Origin: Pseudarthrobacter sp. Fe7
Lineage (GTDB): Bacteria; Actinomycetota; Actinomycetes; Actinomycetales; Micrococcaceae
Length of the DNA stretch: 64,000 nt
Assembly (NCBI GenBank): GCA_024372495.1
Contig: CP099977.1
Span: 992,001 to 1,056,000, forward strand
Direction of reading: 5' to 3'
Both the position numbers and the translations under genes were made by a program. The notes under the pieces are model-generated. The model was not told where the DNA came from. It saw only the letters and a program-made list of their open reading frames with translations, and did no database searches. Of this stretch, positions 17,264-26,422 are shown in pieces (within the stretch, counting starts at the first letter, position 1; each line of letters begins with the position of its first letter).

Positions 17264-18193
17264 CTACTGGATGCCGGCGAAAAGGTCGCCCAACTCGGCG
17301 GTCAGCTCTTTCTGGAGGGACGGGGTGCCGATTTCCTTGCCGTCGATCCGGTTCACGGGCGCCAGCAGCCGGACGCTGGAGATCAGCCAGACGGCGTCCG
17401 CGTCCATGAGGTCCCTGGGCTCCAGCGGGCCGTAGCCCAGTTCCCAGCCGGCCGCCTTGGCGGCAGCGAAGAGGGCACCCTGCGACGTCCCGGCCAGGAT
17501 GCCGCTGTCCAACTGGGGTGTGATGAGGCGCTTGACCGTGCTGCCGTCGTCGGACTTTTCCACATGGGCAAGCAGCACTGTGGAAGTGGGTCCCTCCAGC
17601 ACGCGGCCATCGGAGGACAGGAAGATGACGTCGTCGGCGCCCTGTTTGTGGGCATGGCGCAGCGCTGCCATATTGACGGCGTACGAAAGGGTCTTCGCGC
17701 CGAGGAGCAGCCAGGGAGCGCGTTCGGCCACGTCACTGTCGTAGCCCCGGTCAAGGAGGATGACGTCGATGCCGGTTTCGCGCTGGCGCCGGCCGGCGGC
17801 CCCGGCCGGCGATGCCTGCACCCAGGCGGTCGGGGTGGGCGCGCCCTCCACGCCCCGGGTCGCCACCAGTTTGACCACCAGTTCATCTGCGGCCGGGTCC
17901 GCCGGCGGGTTCTCCGACCGATGCCGGGCAACCGCCGCCGCAATGACGCGCCGCCAGGCGCCCTGGTCCGGGATGTCCAGATCCAGGGCTTCGGCGGAGC
18001 CTGCAAGGCGGTCAAGGTGGGCCTGCATCTTCCGAACCGTCCCGCCCACGGCCAGCATGGTTTCAAAGACGCCGTCACCGCGCGTGACCCCAAGATCCGT
18101 GACCAGCAGCTGGGGTTGGGACGCGTCAGCCACCCTGCCGTCGGGGAAAGCGGGATCGAGGAAGGCGAGAACCACGGGGGCTGGAGAGGTCAT
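17264..18193 (-). CDS. pabC: aminodeoxychorismate lyase (class IV aminotransferase)
   Basis: A 309-residue fold-type IV PLP enzyme. Visible are LGVTRGDGVFETMLAVGG near residue 35, the catalytic-lysine region LLLGAKTLSYAVNMAALRHA, and VLEGPTSTVLLA. It probably turns aminodeoxychorismate into 4-aminobenzoate and pyruvate for folate synthesis. A PabB-type synthase lies at 21260-23386 on the same strand, which supports this over a branched-chain or D-amino-acid aminotransferase. Confidence 0.8.
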   Translation of the reverse strand: MTSPAPVVLAFLDPAFPDGRVADASQPQLLVTDLGVTRGDGVFETMLAVGGTVRKMQAHLDRLAGSAEALDLDIPDQGAWRRVIAAAVARHRSENPPADPAADELVVKLVATRGVEGAPTPTAWVQASPAGAAGRRQRETGIDVILLDRGYDSDVAERAPWLLLGAKTLSYAVNMAALRHAHKQGADDVIFLSSDGRVLEGPTSTVLLAHVEKSDDGSTVKRLITPQLDSGILAGTSQGALFAAAKAAGWELGYGPLEPRDLMDADAVWLISSVRLLAPVNRIDGKEIGTPSLQKELTAELGDLFAGIQ

Positions 18194-18287
18194 GGCACCA
18201 GCTTAGTGCTGTGCCGCGGATAAGCTGGGCAGAGTGCACCGGCCGGAAGCCGTCCTCCGGGGCCCAATTTAGCCGGGAGTTCTAGAC

Positions 18288-19763
18288 GTGTTGTGGCCTT
18301 TTTCGCTTGCCGGCACTGCGCCGACGTGGGTTGTGGTGCTCCTGGGCTTCGCCGACCTGGTCATCAGGGTTTTGGCGCTGGGCATCATTCCCGGCAACAG
18401 GCGCCCCACCACGGCGATGGCCTGGTTGCTGGGCATCTTCTTCATTCCATTCGTGGGCATCGTCCTGTTCCTGTTGTTCGGCAACTTCCGGTTGTCCAGC
18501 CGCCGCCGCGCGCAGCAGCAGCTGGTCAATAAGAGGGTCCAGGCGGGTATCACCGCGCTCTCGGACGTCGAAAGCGACTACCCCGGCCCGGAATGGGTCA
18601 AGTCCGCGGCCGAGCTAAACCGCACCTTGGGTTCGCTGCCCATGGTGGACGGCAACACGGTGGACCTCATCCCCGGCTACCCGGACTCCATCCTGGAAAT
18701 GACCCATGCAGTGCGGAAGGCCAGGAAGTTCGTCAACGCCGAGTTCTACATCATGAGTTCGGACCACGTCACCAATGACCTGCTCACCGCCATGGAGGAA
18801 GCTGCGGAACGGGGCGTGGAGGTGCGACTCCTGTTCGACCACATCGGAACCCTGCGGATCAAGGGTTACCGGAAGCTGCTCAAACGCCTCCGCGCGGGCA
18901 AGATCCAGTGGAAGCGGATGCTGCCGTTGCTGCCCATCCACGGCCAGTGGCGCCGCCCGGACCTGCGCAACCACCGCAAGATCATGGTGATCGACGGCGA
19001 AGTCGCCTTCACGGGATCCCAGAACCTGATCGAGCCCTCCTACAACAACCCCCGGCACCGCAAGGCAGGCCGGGAATGGGTGGAGCTGATGGCATGCCTG
19101 CGCGGCCCCATCGTGACCACCCTGAACGTCGTCTTCGCCACCGACTGGCTGAGCGAGACCGACGAATCCCTGGAACACCAGCTGCAGCTCCCGGCGAACC
19201 CGGAGCCCGGCCACGTCACGGCCCAGGTGGTGCCCTCCGGTCCGGGGTTCATCACGGAAAACAACCTGCGGCTCTTCAACACCCTCATATATTCGGCCCA
19301 GCACCGGATCTCCATCTGCAGCCCCTACTTCGTCCCGGATGACTCATTGCTCTACGCCATCACCACCGCTGCCCAGCGCGGCGTTGACGTGGAACTGTTC
19401 GTCTCGGAGAAGGGTGACCAGTTCCTGGTCCACCACGCCCAGCGGTCATACTACGAGGCGCTCCTGGAGGCCGGGGTGCGGATCTACCTGTATAAGGCCC
19501 CGTTCGTGCTGCATGCCAAGCACTTCACCATCGATGATGAGGTAGCCGTCCTGGGGTCCAGCAACATGGACATGCGGTCCTTCTCGCTGAACCTGGAAGT
19601 GTCGGTGATGCTGCTGGGCGAGGGCATCGTGAACAAGATGCGGGCGGTGGAGGACACCTACCGCGACATCTCACACGAGCTCAAGCTCGCGGACTGGCTC
19701 AACCGGCCCCTCGCCGCACGGTACATCGACAACGTGGCGCGGCTGACGGCCACGGTGCAGTAG
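18288..19763 (+). CDS. cls: cardiolipin synthase
   Basis: A 491-residue phospholipase-D-superfamily enzyme that makes cardiolipin from phosphatidylglycerol. Two N-terminal helices (about residues 10-30 and 42-65) anchor it to the membrane. The two HKD motifs are seen as HRKIMVIDGEVAFTGSQN (about residue 225) and HAKHFTIDDEVAVLGSSNMD (about residue 407). The GTG start at 18288 follows GGGAG. Length is normal. Confidence 0.92.
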   Translation: MLWPFSLAGTAPTWVVVLLGFADLVIRVLALGIIPGNRRPTTAMAWLLGIFFIPFVGIVLFLLFGNFRLSSRRRAQQQLVNKRVQAGITALSDVESDYPGPEWVKSAAELNRTLGSLPMVDGNTVDLIPGYPDSILEMTHAVRKARKFVNAEFYIMSSDHVTNDLLTAMEEAAERGVEVRLLFDHIGTLRIKGYRKLLKRLRAGKIQWKRMLPLLPIHGQWRRPDLRNHRKIMVIDGEVAFTGSQNLIEPSYNNPRHRKAGREWVELMACLRGPIVTTLNVVFATDWLSETDESLEHQLQLPANPEPGHVTAQVVPSGPGFITENNLRLFNTLIYSAQHRISICSPYFVPDDSLLYAITTAAQRGVDVELFVSEKGDQFLVHHAQRSYYEALLEAGVRIYLYKAPFVLHAKHFTIDDEVAVLGSSNMDMRSFSLNLEVSVMLLGEGIVNKMRAVEDTYRDISHELKLADWLNRPLAARYIDNVARLTATVQ

Positions 19764-19835
19764 GCCCGGGCAGCAGGCGCCTGCAGTAAACCTGGCCGGT
19801 AAAGCTGCCGGACCCCTTCCTGGCCCCGCCCCCAC

Positions 19836-21108
19836 CTAGTCATCGGCACTGACCCGCCGGCCGTCGTCGTGCCCGGCGTGCTCAGGCCAGCCGGCCTTCC
19901 GGTAGGCAGGCGTTCCCAGGGCAAGCACCATCACCGCCGTGGTGCAGCTGCCGATCATGACGGCGGCCATCGACAGGGAGTTGCCGCCCAGGAGCCCCAC
20001 CAGGGGGCTCACCAGTCCGGCGACCCCGGACTGCAGGGCGCCGATGACTGCTGCGGCCGTTCCCGCCATGTGGCCGTAGTTGTGCAGGGCCAGCACGGAA
20101 GCGTTCGCCGGGATCATTCCCTGGGCTGACAGGACCAGCCACAGTCCCGCCACCAGGCCGATCACGCCGCCGGCGCCCGTGGCCACCACCCCCAGCAGCG
20201 CCAGGGCGAGGCCCAACTGGACCAGGAGGGCGGTGCGCAGGAGGCGGACCGGCGGGAATTTCCGGACCAGGGCGGCATTGAGCTGGGCCGACAGGACCAG
20301 CGCGGCACCGTTGAGGGCGAAGACGAGGGCGAACTGTTGGGCGGTGAGGCCGTATTCGTTCTGGAAGACGAAGGGCGAACCCACCACGTAGCTCATGATC
20401 AGGGCCAGCCCAAGCCCGGGGATGACGGCCAGGGCCATGAAGTGCCGGTCCCGCAGCAGTGCCCAGTAAGCGCCGGCCACATGGCGGGGGTGGCCCGGGC
20501 TGCGCCTGTCCTCCGGCAGCGTTTCCGGCATGAATTTCCAGACAATCGCCACCAGGACCACCCCGATGAGCGCCAGTGCATAGAAGACGCCGCGCCAGTT
20601 CCAGAGTCCGGCTATGGCTTGTCCCACGGTGGGGGCCAGGAGCGGAGCAACGCCGATCACCAGCATCAACCGGGACAGCAACTGGGCGGCGGCGGAACCG
20701 ACAAAGCGGTCTCGGATCACTGCGAGTGCCACCACGGCAGCGGCGGCGTTGAAGAAACCCTGCAGCACGCGCAGGCCTGTCAGCGTTTCGATGTTCGGAG
20801 TCATGGAACACAACAGCGAGATGGCCACGTGCAGCGAGATGCCGATCAGCAACGGCAGCCGCCTTCCGAACCGGTCCGAGAACGGGCCGATGACCAGCCT
20901 GGCCGATCCCGCCGCCCACGAGGGTACCGGACAACGTCAGCTGGACGGCCGTCTGGGTGGTGTGGAGATCGGCCTCCACCGCGGGCAGCGAGGGCAGGTA
21001 CATGTCCGTGGTGAGGGCCGGAAGTGCGGCCAGGGCGCCGAGCATGAGGACATACTTGACGCTGCGCGGTGACTTGCTGGAGTTCTGGGGAGGGCACGGA
21101 TCCGTCAC
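19836..21108 (-). CDS. MFS drug-resistance exporter, Bcr/CflA type; frame broken at an AGCT site
   Basis: Corrected length is 423 residues with about 12 membrane helices. The N-terminal part, from a GTG at 21108, contains LPALTTDMYLPSLPAVEADL, characteristic of Bcr/CflA. The rest reads from LIGISLHVAISLL onward and includes [20 protein letters not shown]. The two frames join exactly if AGCCT (plus strand 20896-20900) is AGCT, giving GIGQLVIGPFSDRFGRR, the expected loop 2-3 motif. Probable multidrug efflux by proton antiport. Confidence 0.82.
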
Positions 21109-21259
21109 GCGGCAAACCTAACTTGTGTGGAAGCACCCAGGGAATGGGCCCGCCGCCTGGCTTGAGCGGTTCAGCTGAGACCGGGGGCGTACCCCCGGCG
21201 GCGTCTTCCTAAACCGGCGTCCGGTGTGTGGATGGACGAGCCGCCGTACGGGGTTGCCG

Positions 21260-23386
21260 TCAGTCTTCAGGGAAGACGGAACCCAGGGCGGAGAGCACGC
21301 CGTAGGCCTTGGTCCTGATTTCCTCATATTCGTCGTCCGGCACCGAGTCCGAGGTGATGGCACCGCCGACGCCGAGGGAGAGTTGGGCTGTTCCGTCACC
21401 GTCCGTGCTGATCACCAGTGTCCGGATGGCGACGGCGAGGTCAGCCGCGGCGTTGAGCGAAAAGTAGCCGATGGCACCCGAGTAAAGCCCGCGGGGCCCT
21501 CCCTCCAGCTGGTCCAGGATGGCCATGGTGCTGATTTTGGGGGCGCCGGTCATTGACCCTGCCGGGAAGCAGGCAGCCACCGCCTCGGCCCGCGGCGCCC
21601 CCGGGAGGAGGCGGGCGTCGATGGTACTGACCATCTGGTGGACCGTTGCGTAGCTCTCGATCGCGCACAGCCGGCTGACGGTGACGGAGCCAGGCTCTGC
21701 AAAGTGGCTGAGGTCGTTGCGCAGCAGGTCCACGATCATGATGTTCTCGGCCCTGTCCTTCAGCGACGCAGCCAGGCCCGCGCGCAGCCGGCTGTCCTCC
21801 TGCGGATCGGCAGCCCGGCGCCGGGTGCCCTTGATCGGTTCGGCGCGCATGCCGCCGTCGGACGCTATCTTCAGGAACCGCTCCGGGGAGGTGCTGGCCA
21901 CGGCAAGGTTTCCCAGCCGGAGGTAGCTGGCGAACGGGGCCGGGTTCCTGCGGCGCAGCGCCAAGTAGGTGCTCCACGGATCGAGCGAGCTTTCCTGCGT
22001 CCGGGCCTCGAGGGTGGTGGTCAGGCAGACCTCGTAGGTGTTTCCCTGGGCGATCTGGTGCTGGGCGGCCTCGATCTTTTCCCGGTACTGTGCGCTCGTG
22101 TCCCGGCTGCGGAAGGCCGGCGGTGTTGAGGGCACGACGCCGGTGCTGCCGCCGGCCTGCGCTGCGGGGCCGCCCGCCGCGGGCCGGGCGGCTGCGGTGT
22201 CCACGGCTGTCCGGGCCTGTGCCAGCCACTCGCCGGCGTCCGGAGCGTCCAGTGCCAGGAGCCAGGTGGTGCCTTGGGCATGGTCAAGGACCACTGCGCG
22301 GCCGGCAAAGATCAGGGCGGCGTCCGGGGTGGGCGCGGACAGGTCACTGCCGCCCGTTTCCCGCTTCAGCTCGTAGCCAAGGCAGCCGAGCCAGCCCAGG
22401 GTGAACTCGCAGGGATAGCCATCGGGGGTGCGCACAGCCCGGCGGCCCCAGACGGTGTCCAGCCAACGGAAGAAGGGGCCGGCGACTTTGGCGGTGGAGG
22501 AGCCGGTGCTGACCAGGCTCACCCCCGCCCGGTGCGTCACGGACTGTCCGAACGTGCCGCCGTCGTCCGCCATGATGCTGAACCGGCTGCGCTCGGCGGC
22601 AGCCAGCGCCGCCGGGTCTGTCCCGTCCGGCCTTGGCTTTTCCTGCCCTGCGCCGGCCTGTCCTGCGCCGGCCGGGCTGCCCGCGTTCGAGGAGTCCAGC
22701 CAGACGGCGTTGGCCGAGCGGCTGTACAGCGACTGGAACAGTGCCGGTGCGTCCGGGAAGGCGTTGAGGCGCTCGGCATGAAGCCGGAGGCCGCGGCGCG
22801 CTGACAGTTCGGGGGCCAGGACCGGTGCCAGCGCCGGCAGGTATGGGAGGATCCGCAGCAAGTCCGCCGGGGCCGATCCGTCCGCCAGGTTCTGGACAAG
22901 GAGGTCGGCATGGCCGGGCACGTCATCGCGGCCCAGCCATTCTTCCTCCTGGGCGGCCCACCGGTCCCAGTACGGCTCATAGGTTGCGCCATCCCGGCCC
23001 AACGCCCGGGTCCGGCGGAGATCATCCGGGGACTCCGCCCAGATCACCGCGCCAAGCATGGGCCGGGCAGCCTCGGAGGCGGCCCCCACTCCCTCCACGA
23101 TGACAATTTCCGCGGGCAGCGTGACCCGGGCGCCGCCGTCGTAATGGTTCTCCCAGTCCCGCCTGGTCCAGGTGGCTGCCTCGCCACGGCTCAGCGGCGC
23201 CAGTACCGTGGCGACATAGCGCTCCACGCCGGCCGCCAGCCCGTCCCACCCGGGGTAGATGTCCTCGAGGTGGAACAGCGAGACCTTGTGGTGGGCGCGG
23301 AGCCGGGCCGCAAGTTCGACGGCGAGGGTGGTCTTTCCTGCGCCGGAGCGCCCGTCCACGGCGATGATGACGGGGGATGGGCTCAT
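21260..23386 (-). CDS. pabB: P-loop kinase domain fused to aminodeoxychorismate synthase component I
   Basis: A 708-residue fusion. Residues 1-190 form a uridine-kinase-like P-loop domain (IIAVDGRSGAGKTTLAVELA, with EIVIVEGVGAASE as a Walker B-like strand). The remainder is a chorismate-binding PabB: VCLTTTLEARTQ, ASTSPERFLKI, PIKGTRRRAADPQEDS, ENIMIVDLLRNDLSHFAEPG and SMTGAPKISTM are diagnostic. It makes 4-amino-4-deoxychorismate using ammonia from a partner amidotransferase, which is not in this window. The role of the N-terminal kinase-like part is unknown. The pabC gene lies about 3 kb away. Confidence 0.85.
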   Translation of the reverse strand: MSPSPVIIAVDGRSGAGKTTLAVELAARLRAHHKVSLFHLEDIYPGWDGLAAGVERYVATVLAPLSRGEAATWTRRDWENHYDGGARVTLPAEIVIVEGVGAASEAARPMLGAVIWAESPDDLRRTRALGRDGATYEPYWDRWAAQEEEWLGRDDVPGHADLLVQNLADGSAPADLLRILPYLPALAPVLAPELSARRGLRLHAERLNAFPDAPALFQSLYSRSANAVWLDSSNAGSPAGAGQAGAGQEKPRPDGTDPAALAAAERSRFSIMADDGGTFGQSVTHRAGVSLVSTGSSTAKVAGPFFRWLDTVWGRRAVRTPDGYPCEFTLGWLGCLGYELKRETGGSDLSAPTPDAALIFAGRAVVLDHAQGTTWLLALDAPDAGEWLAQARTAVDTAAARPAAGGPAAQAGGSTGVVPSTPPAFRSRDTSAQYREKIEAAQHQIAQGNTYEVCLTTTLEARTQESSLDPWSTYLALRRRNPAPFASYLRLGNLAVASTSPERFLKIASDGGMRAEPIKGTRRRAADPQEDSRLRAGLAASLKDRAENIMIVDLLRNDLSHFAEPGSVTVSRLCAIESYATVHQMVSTIDARLLPGAPRAEAVAACFPAGSMTGAPKISTMAILDQLEGGPRGLYSGAIGYFSLNAAADLAVAIRTLVISTDGDGTAQLSLGVGGAITSDSVPDDEYEEIRTKAYGVLSALGSVFPED

Positions 23387-23469
23387 GGACTAGAGCGTAC
23401 CGTTTCCAGTACCTGCACCGCTTAAATCATGCCACGGCAGTGGAAGATGCCAAGTGCCAGTAACCAGTA

Positions 23470-24003
23470 CTAGTGAGGTTGCAGCTGGGTGTTCCGCATG
23501 ACCGCCGCCTTGATGTGCTGGACCAGGCCCGGAATTGCCGTGTGGATCTGGTGCCAGACGGCGTCGAAATCCGCGTGGCCGCCGTACCAGGGGTCCTCGA
23601 TGCCCTGGTCCAGCCGGTCCCGCCCCGCCATGGCGGGATCAAAGCTGCGGAGCATCCGGATCTTGTCCAGGGACTCCTGGTCCGGGGCCGCTTCGCTGAG
23701 CCACGCGTAGTGGTCGATGTCCAGCGCCAGGACCAGGTCGCGCTCGCGGAACCACGCAGGCTCCCACTCGCGGGCCACGTGATGCTCCGATGCCGCCTGG
23801 GTCACGGCCAGCCGGCGCGCTGCACGGGGATCAATTGGCCGCCCGGCCTCATACCCGGTGATGCCCGCGGAGTCCACTTCCACCAGCCCGTCAAGGCCCT
23901 CGCGTTCAATCGCCGCCTGGAGCATAAGCTCGGCCATGGGGGACCGGCAGATGTTGCCCGTGCAGACAGTGATGACGCGGTATGGGCTCGACGTTGAGGT
24001 CAT
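23470..24003 (-). CDS. low-molecular-weight protein-tyrosine phosphatase
   Basis: A 177-residue phosphatase. The catalytic P-loop is VCTGNICRS with Cys14 and Arg20, and the general-acid loop is DPWYGG near residue 140. The start at 24003 (MTSTSSPYRV) places the P-loop at the usual position. It dephosphorylates phosphotyrosine; in actinobacteria such enzymes often act on capsule or signalling kinases, but no kinase gene is adjacent. A TAAGCATG motif overlaps the region just upstream of the start. Confidence 0.9.
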   Translation of the reverse strand: MTSTSSPYRVITVCTGNICRSPMAELMLQAAIEREGLDGLVEVDSAGITGYEAGRPIDPRAARRLAVTQAASEHHVAREWEPAWFRERDLVLALDIDHYAWLSEAAPDQESLDKIRMLRSFDPAMAGRDRLDQGIEDPWYGGHADFDAVWHQIHTAIPGLVQHIKAAVMRNTQLQPH

Positions 24004-24139
24004 GCGACTAAGCATGCGCGCTGCCGATCACCTTTGGCTAGCCACCTGTTCATAAAGTTTTACTGGCTTGTAAAGATGCATTACTAAAGTTGAAATGGGT
24101 ACCTTCCGCGCATGCGCCGCACGCCGGGCAAACGCCCTG

Positions 24140-24763
24140 TCAGTGGATCAGCGCCAGCAGGATACCCACGCCGACAAACAGGACGCCGAACACCCTGCTG
24201 AGGACCAGTTGACCGCGCTCGGTGTTGGTGTAGCGCTGGAAGGAACGTGCGGCCGCGGCAAAGAAGAACCACATCACCAAAATATCGATAACCACAATGG
24301 TGGCCGTCAGCACCGCGTACTGCGTGAACAGGGGCTGTTCCGGGCGGATGAACTGGGGAGTGAAGGCGAGGAAGAACACGATCGCCTTCGGGTTCAGGAG
24401 ATTGACCCAGAACCCGCGCCGGAAGATGGACCAGGCGGGTTCGTTGCGAAGGGTGGCCGCCTGCTCCTGGGCCACGGACGGCCTGCTGAGGAACTGCCGG
24501 ATGCCCAGGTACACCAGGTACGCGGCGCCCGCGTAGCGGATCACGTTGAAGGCAACGGGCGAACTGGCTACCAGCACACCTACGCCCAGGGCGACGATCA
24601 GGACGTGCACCACCAGGGCAGCCTGCTGGCCAAGGATGCCCCAGATGGAGCGGCGGAACCCGGCGTTCAGGGAGTTGCTCATGGTGTTGATGGCCCCGGC
24701 GCCCGGGGTGAAACTGATCAGGGCGCCGGCGCCCGCCAGGGCCAGCCAAAGGGAAAATTGCAC
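24140..24763 (-). CDS. LysE/RhtB-family amino-acid exporter
   Basis: A 207-residue membrane protein with about six helices. ISFTPGAGAINTMSNSLNAG near the N-terminus is the RhtB-family signature. Other family features are the VLIVALGVGVLVASSP helix and FWVNLLNPKAIVFFLAF. It probably exports a neutral or basic amino acid; substrate unknown. It lies on the same strand as the methyltransferase upstream with a gap of about 90 bases. Confidence 0.87.
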   Translation of the reverse strand: MQFSLWLALAGAGALISFTPGAGAINTMSNSLNAGFRRSIWGILGQQAALVVHVLIVALGVGVLVASSPVAFNVIRYAGAAYLVYLGIRQFLSRPSVAQEQAATLRNEPAWSIFRRGFWVNLLNPKAIVFFLAFTPQFIRPEQPLFTQYAVLTATIVVIDILVMWFFFAAAARSFQRYTNTERGQLVLSRVFGVLFVGVGILLALIH

Positions 24764-24850
24764 TAAACAATCTTACGCGGGCAAAAGCACGCCCTCCCGT
24801 CACCCGCAGCTGCAGGTGCGGCTGGTCCGGGCTCTGTGGAGAACCGGGAA

Positions 24851-25670
24851 TCAGGCCCGGGCGATGACCTCGCCGTTCGGTATCAGGAACCAGCCGTCGT
24901 CCGTGGAGCCCCAGCGGTGCCAGCCGGCCGAGATCCGGGCAAGATCGGCCGGGTTGGCGAATCCGTACTCCAGCGCCTGCTCGGCGAAGGCCGAATGCAG
25001 CACCCGCTCGCCCCAGACGCGCGCCTGCCAGCGGCGCTGCTGCGCCGTGGCGTAAAGCCAGTTGCTGCTGGTGGGCGCGACGTCGGTAAACCCCGCGGCC
25101 TGGGCCCAGCTGACCAGCCGCCGCCCGGCGTCGGGCTCTGCTCCGTTCCGGCGGGCGATCCGCTGGTACAGGTCCATCCACTCGTCCAGGCTCGGGGAAA
25201 TCCGGGTACCAGCTCATGCCATGGAAGTCTGCATCGCGCACGGCCACGACGCCGCCCGGCTTGGCCACGCGCCGCATCTCGCGGAGCGCCTCGACGGGGT
25301 CGGTCAGGTGCTGGAGTACCTGGTGCGCGTGGACGACGTCGAACGTTTCGTCTGGGAAGTCCAGGTCGTAGATATTGCCGGCCACGAATTCGACGTTCGG
25401 TACTTCCCGCTCGACGGCGAGGGCCTGCGCCTGGGCGATGATGTCCGGTGAGCGGTCCAGGCCTGTGACCTTGCCGGGGCTGACCAGTGCGGCAAAGTCA
25501 CACGTGATGGTGCCCGGCCCGCAGCCGACGTCGAGCAGCGTCGAACCGGGGGTGAGATACGGGAGGACGAACGCCGCTGAATTTTCGGCGGTCCTGGAGG
25601 CGTGGGCGCGGACCACCGATTCGTGGTGGCCGTGCGTGTAAACGTCGTCTTCGGGCTGCTGCGCACTCAT
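24851..25670 (-). CDS. class I SAM-dependent methyltransferase; frame broken at an AGCT site
   Basis: Corrected length is 272 residues. Motif I is LLDVGCGPGTITCDFA, followed by VTGLDRSPDIIAQAQ and FDVVHAHQVLQHL. The frame breaks at AGGCT (plus 25188-25192); reading AGCT gives DFPELDEWMDLYQRIARRNG and a continuous protein ending at 24851. This architecture fits a small-molecule or quinone methyltransferase of the UbiE/Coq5-like class, with unknown substrate. The start ATG at 25670 lacks a clear ribosome site. Confidence 0.78.
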
Positions 25671-25706
25671 AACCAAACGCTACTCCCCGCCGTGCCCTGC
25701 CGGGCG

Positions 25707-26208
25707 TTACCCGGATTCGGTTCTTGCTGCGACGGTTGCTTCGATCATTGCGGTCATGAACCGCGTTACAGTCTCCAGGCTCCTCCGGGGAGAATCCCGC
25801 CATGGCGCCGCCCATGTGCCGGGCCAGCGGCGCGAAGATGGCGCCGCCCTCCCGGAACGCCTTGGGGGTCATCTTCAACTGGACCTGCCGGCGGTCTGTG
25901 CTGTGGCGCTCGCGGACCACATGGCCCGAGTTGTCCAGCCGGTCGATCAAGGCCGTGGTGGCAGGGGAACTCAGGTTCAGCTCCTTCCGCAGCAGGCCGG
26001 GCGTCACAATGTTGCCCTTGGCCGTGTGGCGCATGATCACGGCAAGGGCGTTCATGTCCGTGCGGTGCATGTCCTTCCGGTCGCCGGCAGCGTCCACGTA
26101 GCGGTTTGCCTCGATGGTGAACTCCTGCAGGATCCGGAGCAGGGGGTGGCCGAACTCCGGGCCTGACTGCTCCACAGGGGAAACGTCCGGACTGTTGGGG
26201 TCCGCCAT
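25707..26208 (-). CDS. MarR-family regulator of the MMPL transporter; frame broken at an AGCT site
   Basis: Corrected length is 166 residues. The winged helix-turn-helix is seen as KGNIVTPGLLRKELNLSSPA then TTALIDRLDNSGHVVRERHS and TDRRQVQLKMT. The C-terminal helix is restored (EELETVTRFMTAMIEATVAA) if AGGCT at plus 25777-25781 is read AGCT. The start follows a strong GGGAGGTGG site. It is divergent from the MMPL transporter gene, and a palindrome overlapping that gene's -10 box is its likely operator. Confidence 0.85.
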
Positions 26209-26253
26209 CTCCACCTCCCTGCTTCTGTTCCGCGCCGGTGCTTCTGCCCAAGC

Positions 26254-26270
26254 GTACTGACGGATAGTAC
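26254..26270 (-). promoter_or_regulatory. inverted repeat near marR start, possible operator
   Basis: GTACT (26254-26258) and AGTAC (26266-26270) are separated by 7 bases, the same spacer as in the MMPL-side palindrome. On the minus strand TACTAT here could be a -10 box for marR. This would allow autoregulation, but the repeat is short. Confidence 0.35.
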
Positions 26271-26353
26271 TCCAGCTGCGGTGGCCCCGGAGCTTCGAGG
26301 CCCCACCCGGCGGCCCAATTCGAGACGCGACAAAGAAAAAGCTCGACTGGCAC

Positions 26354-26374
26354 TTATCTCTATAATGGAGATAA
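26354..26374 (+). promoter_or_regulatory. MarR-type operator over the -10 box of the MMPL gene
   Basis: TTATCTC (26354-26360) and GAGATAA (26368-26374) form a perfect 7-bp inverted repeat. The spacer is TATAATG, which supplies a consensus -10 hexamer TATAAT at 26361-26366. A protein bound here would block the promoter. The divergent MarR gene is the natural candidate. Confidence 0.65.
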
Positions 26375-26422
26375 TCTATGCTGGAACAAATCGTACTCCT
26401 CCTGCTCTCCACGGAAGGCATC

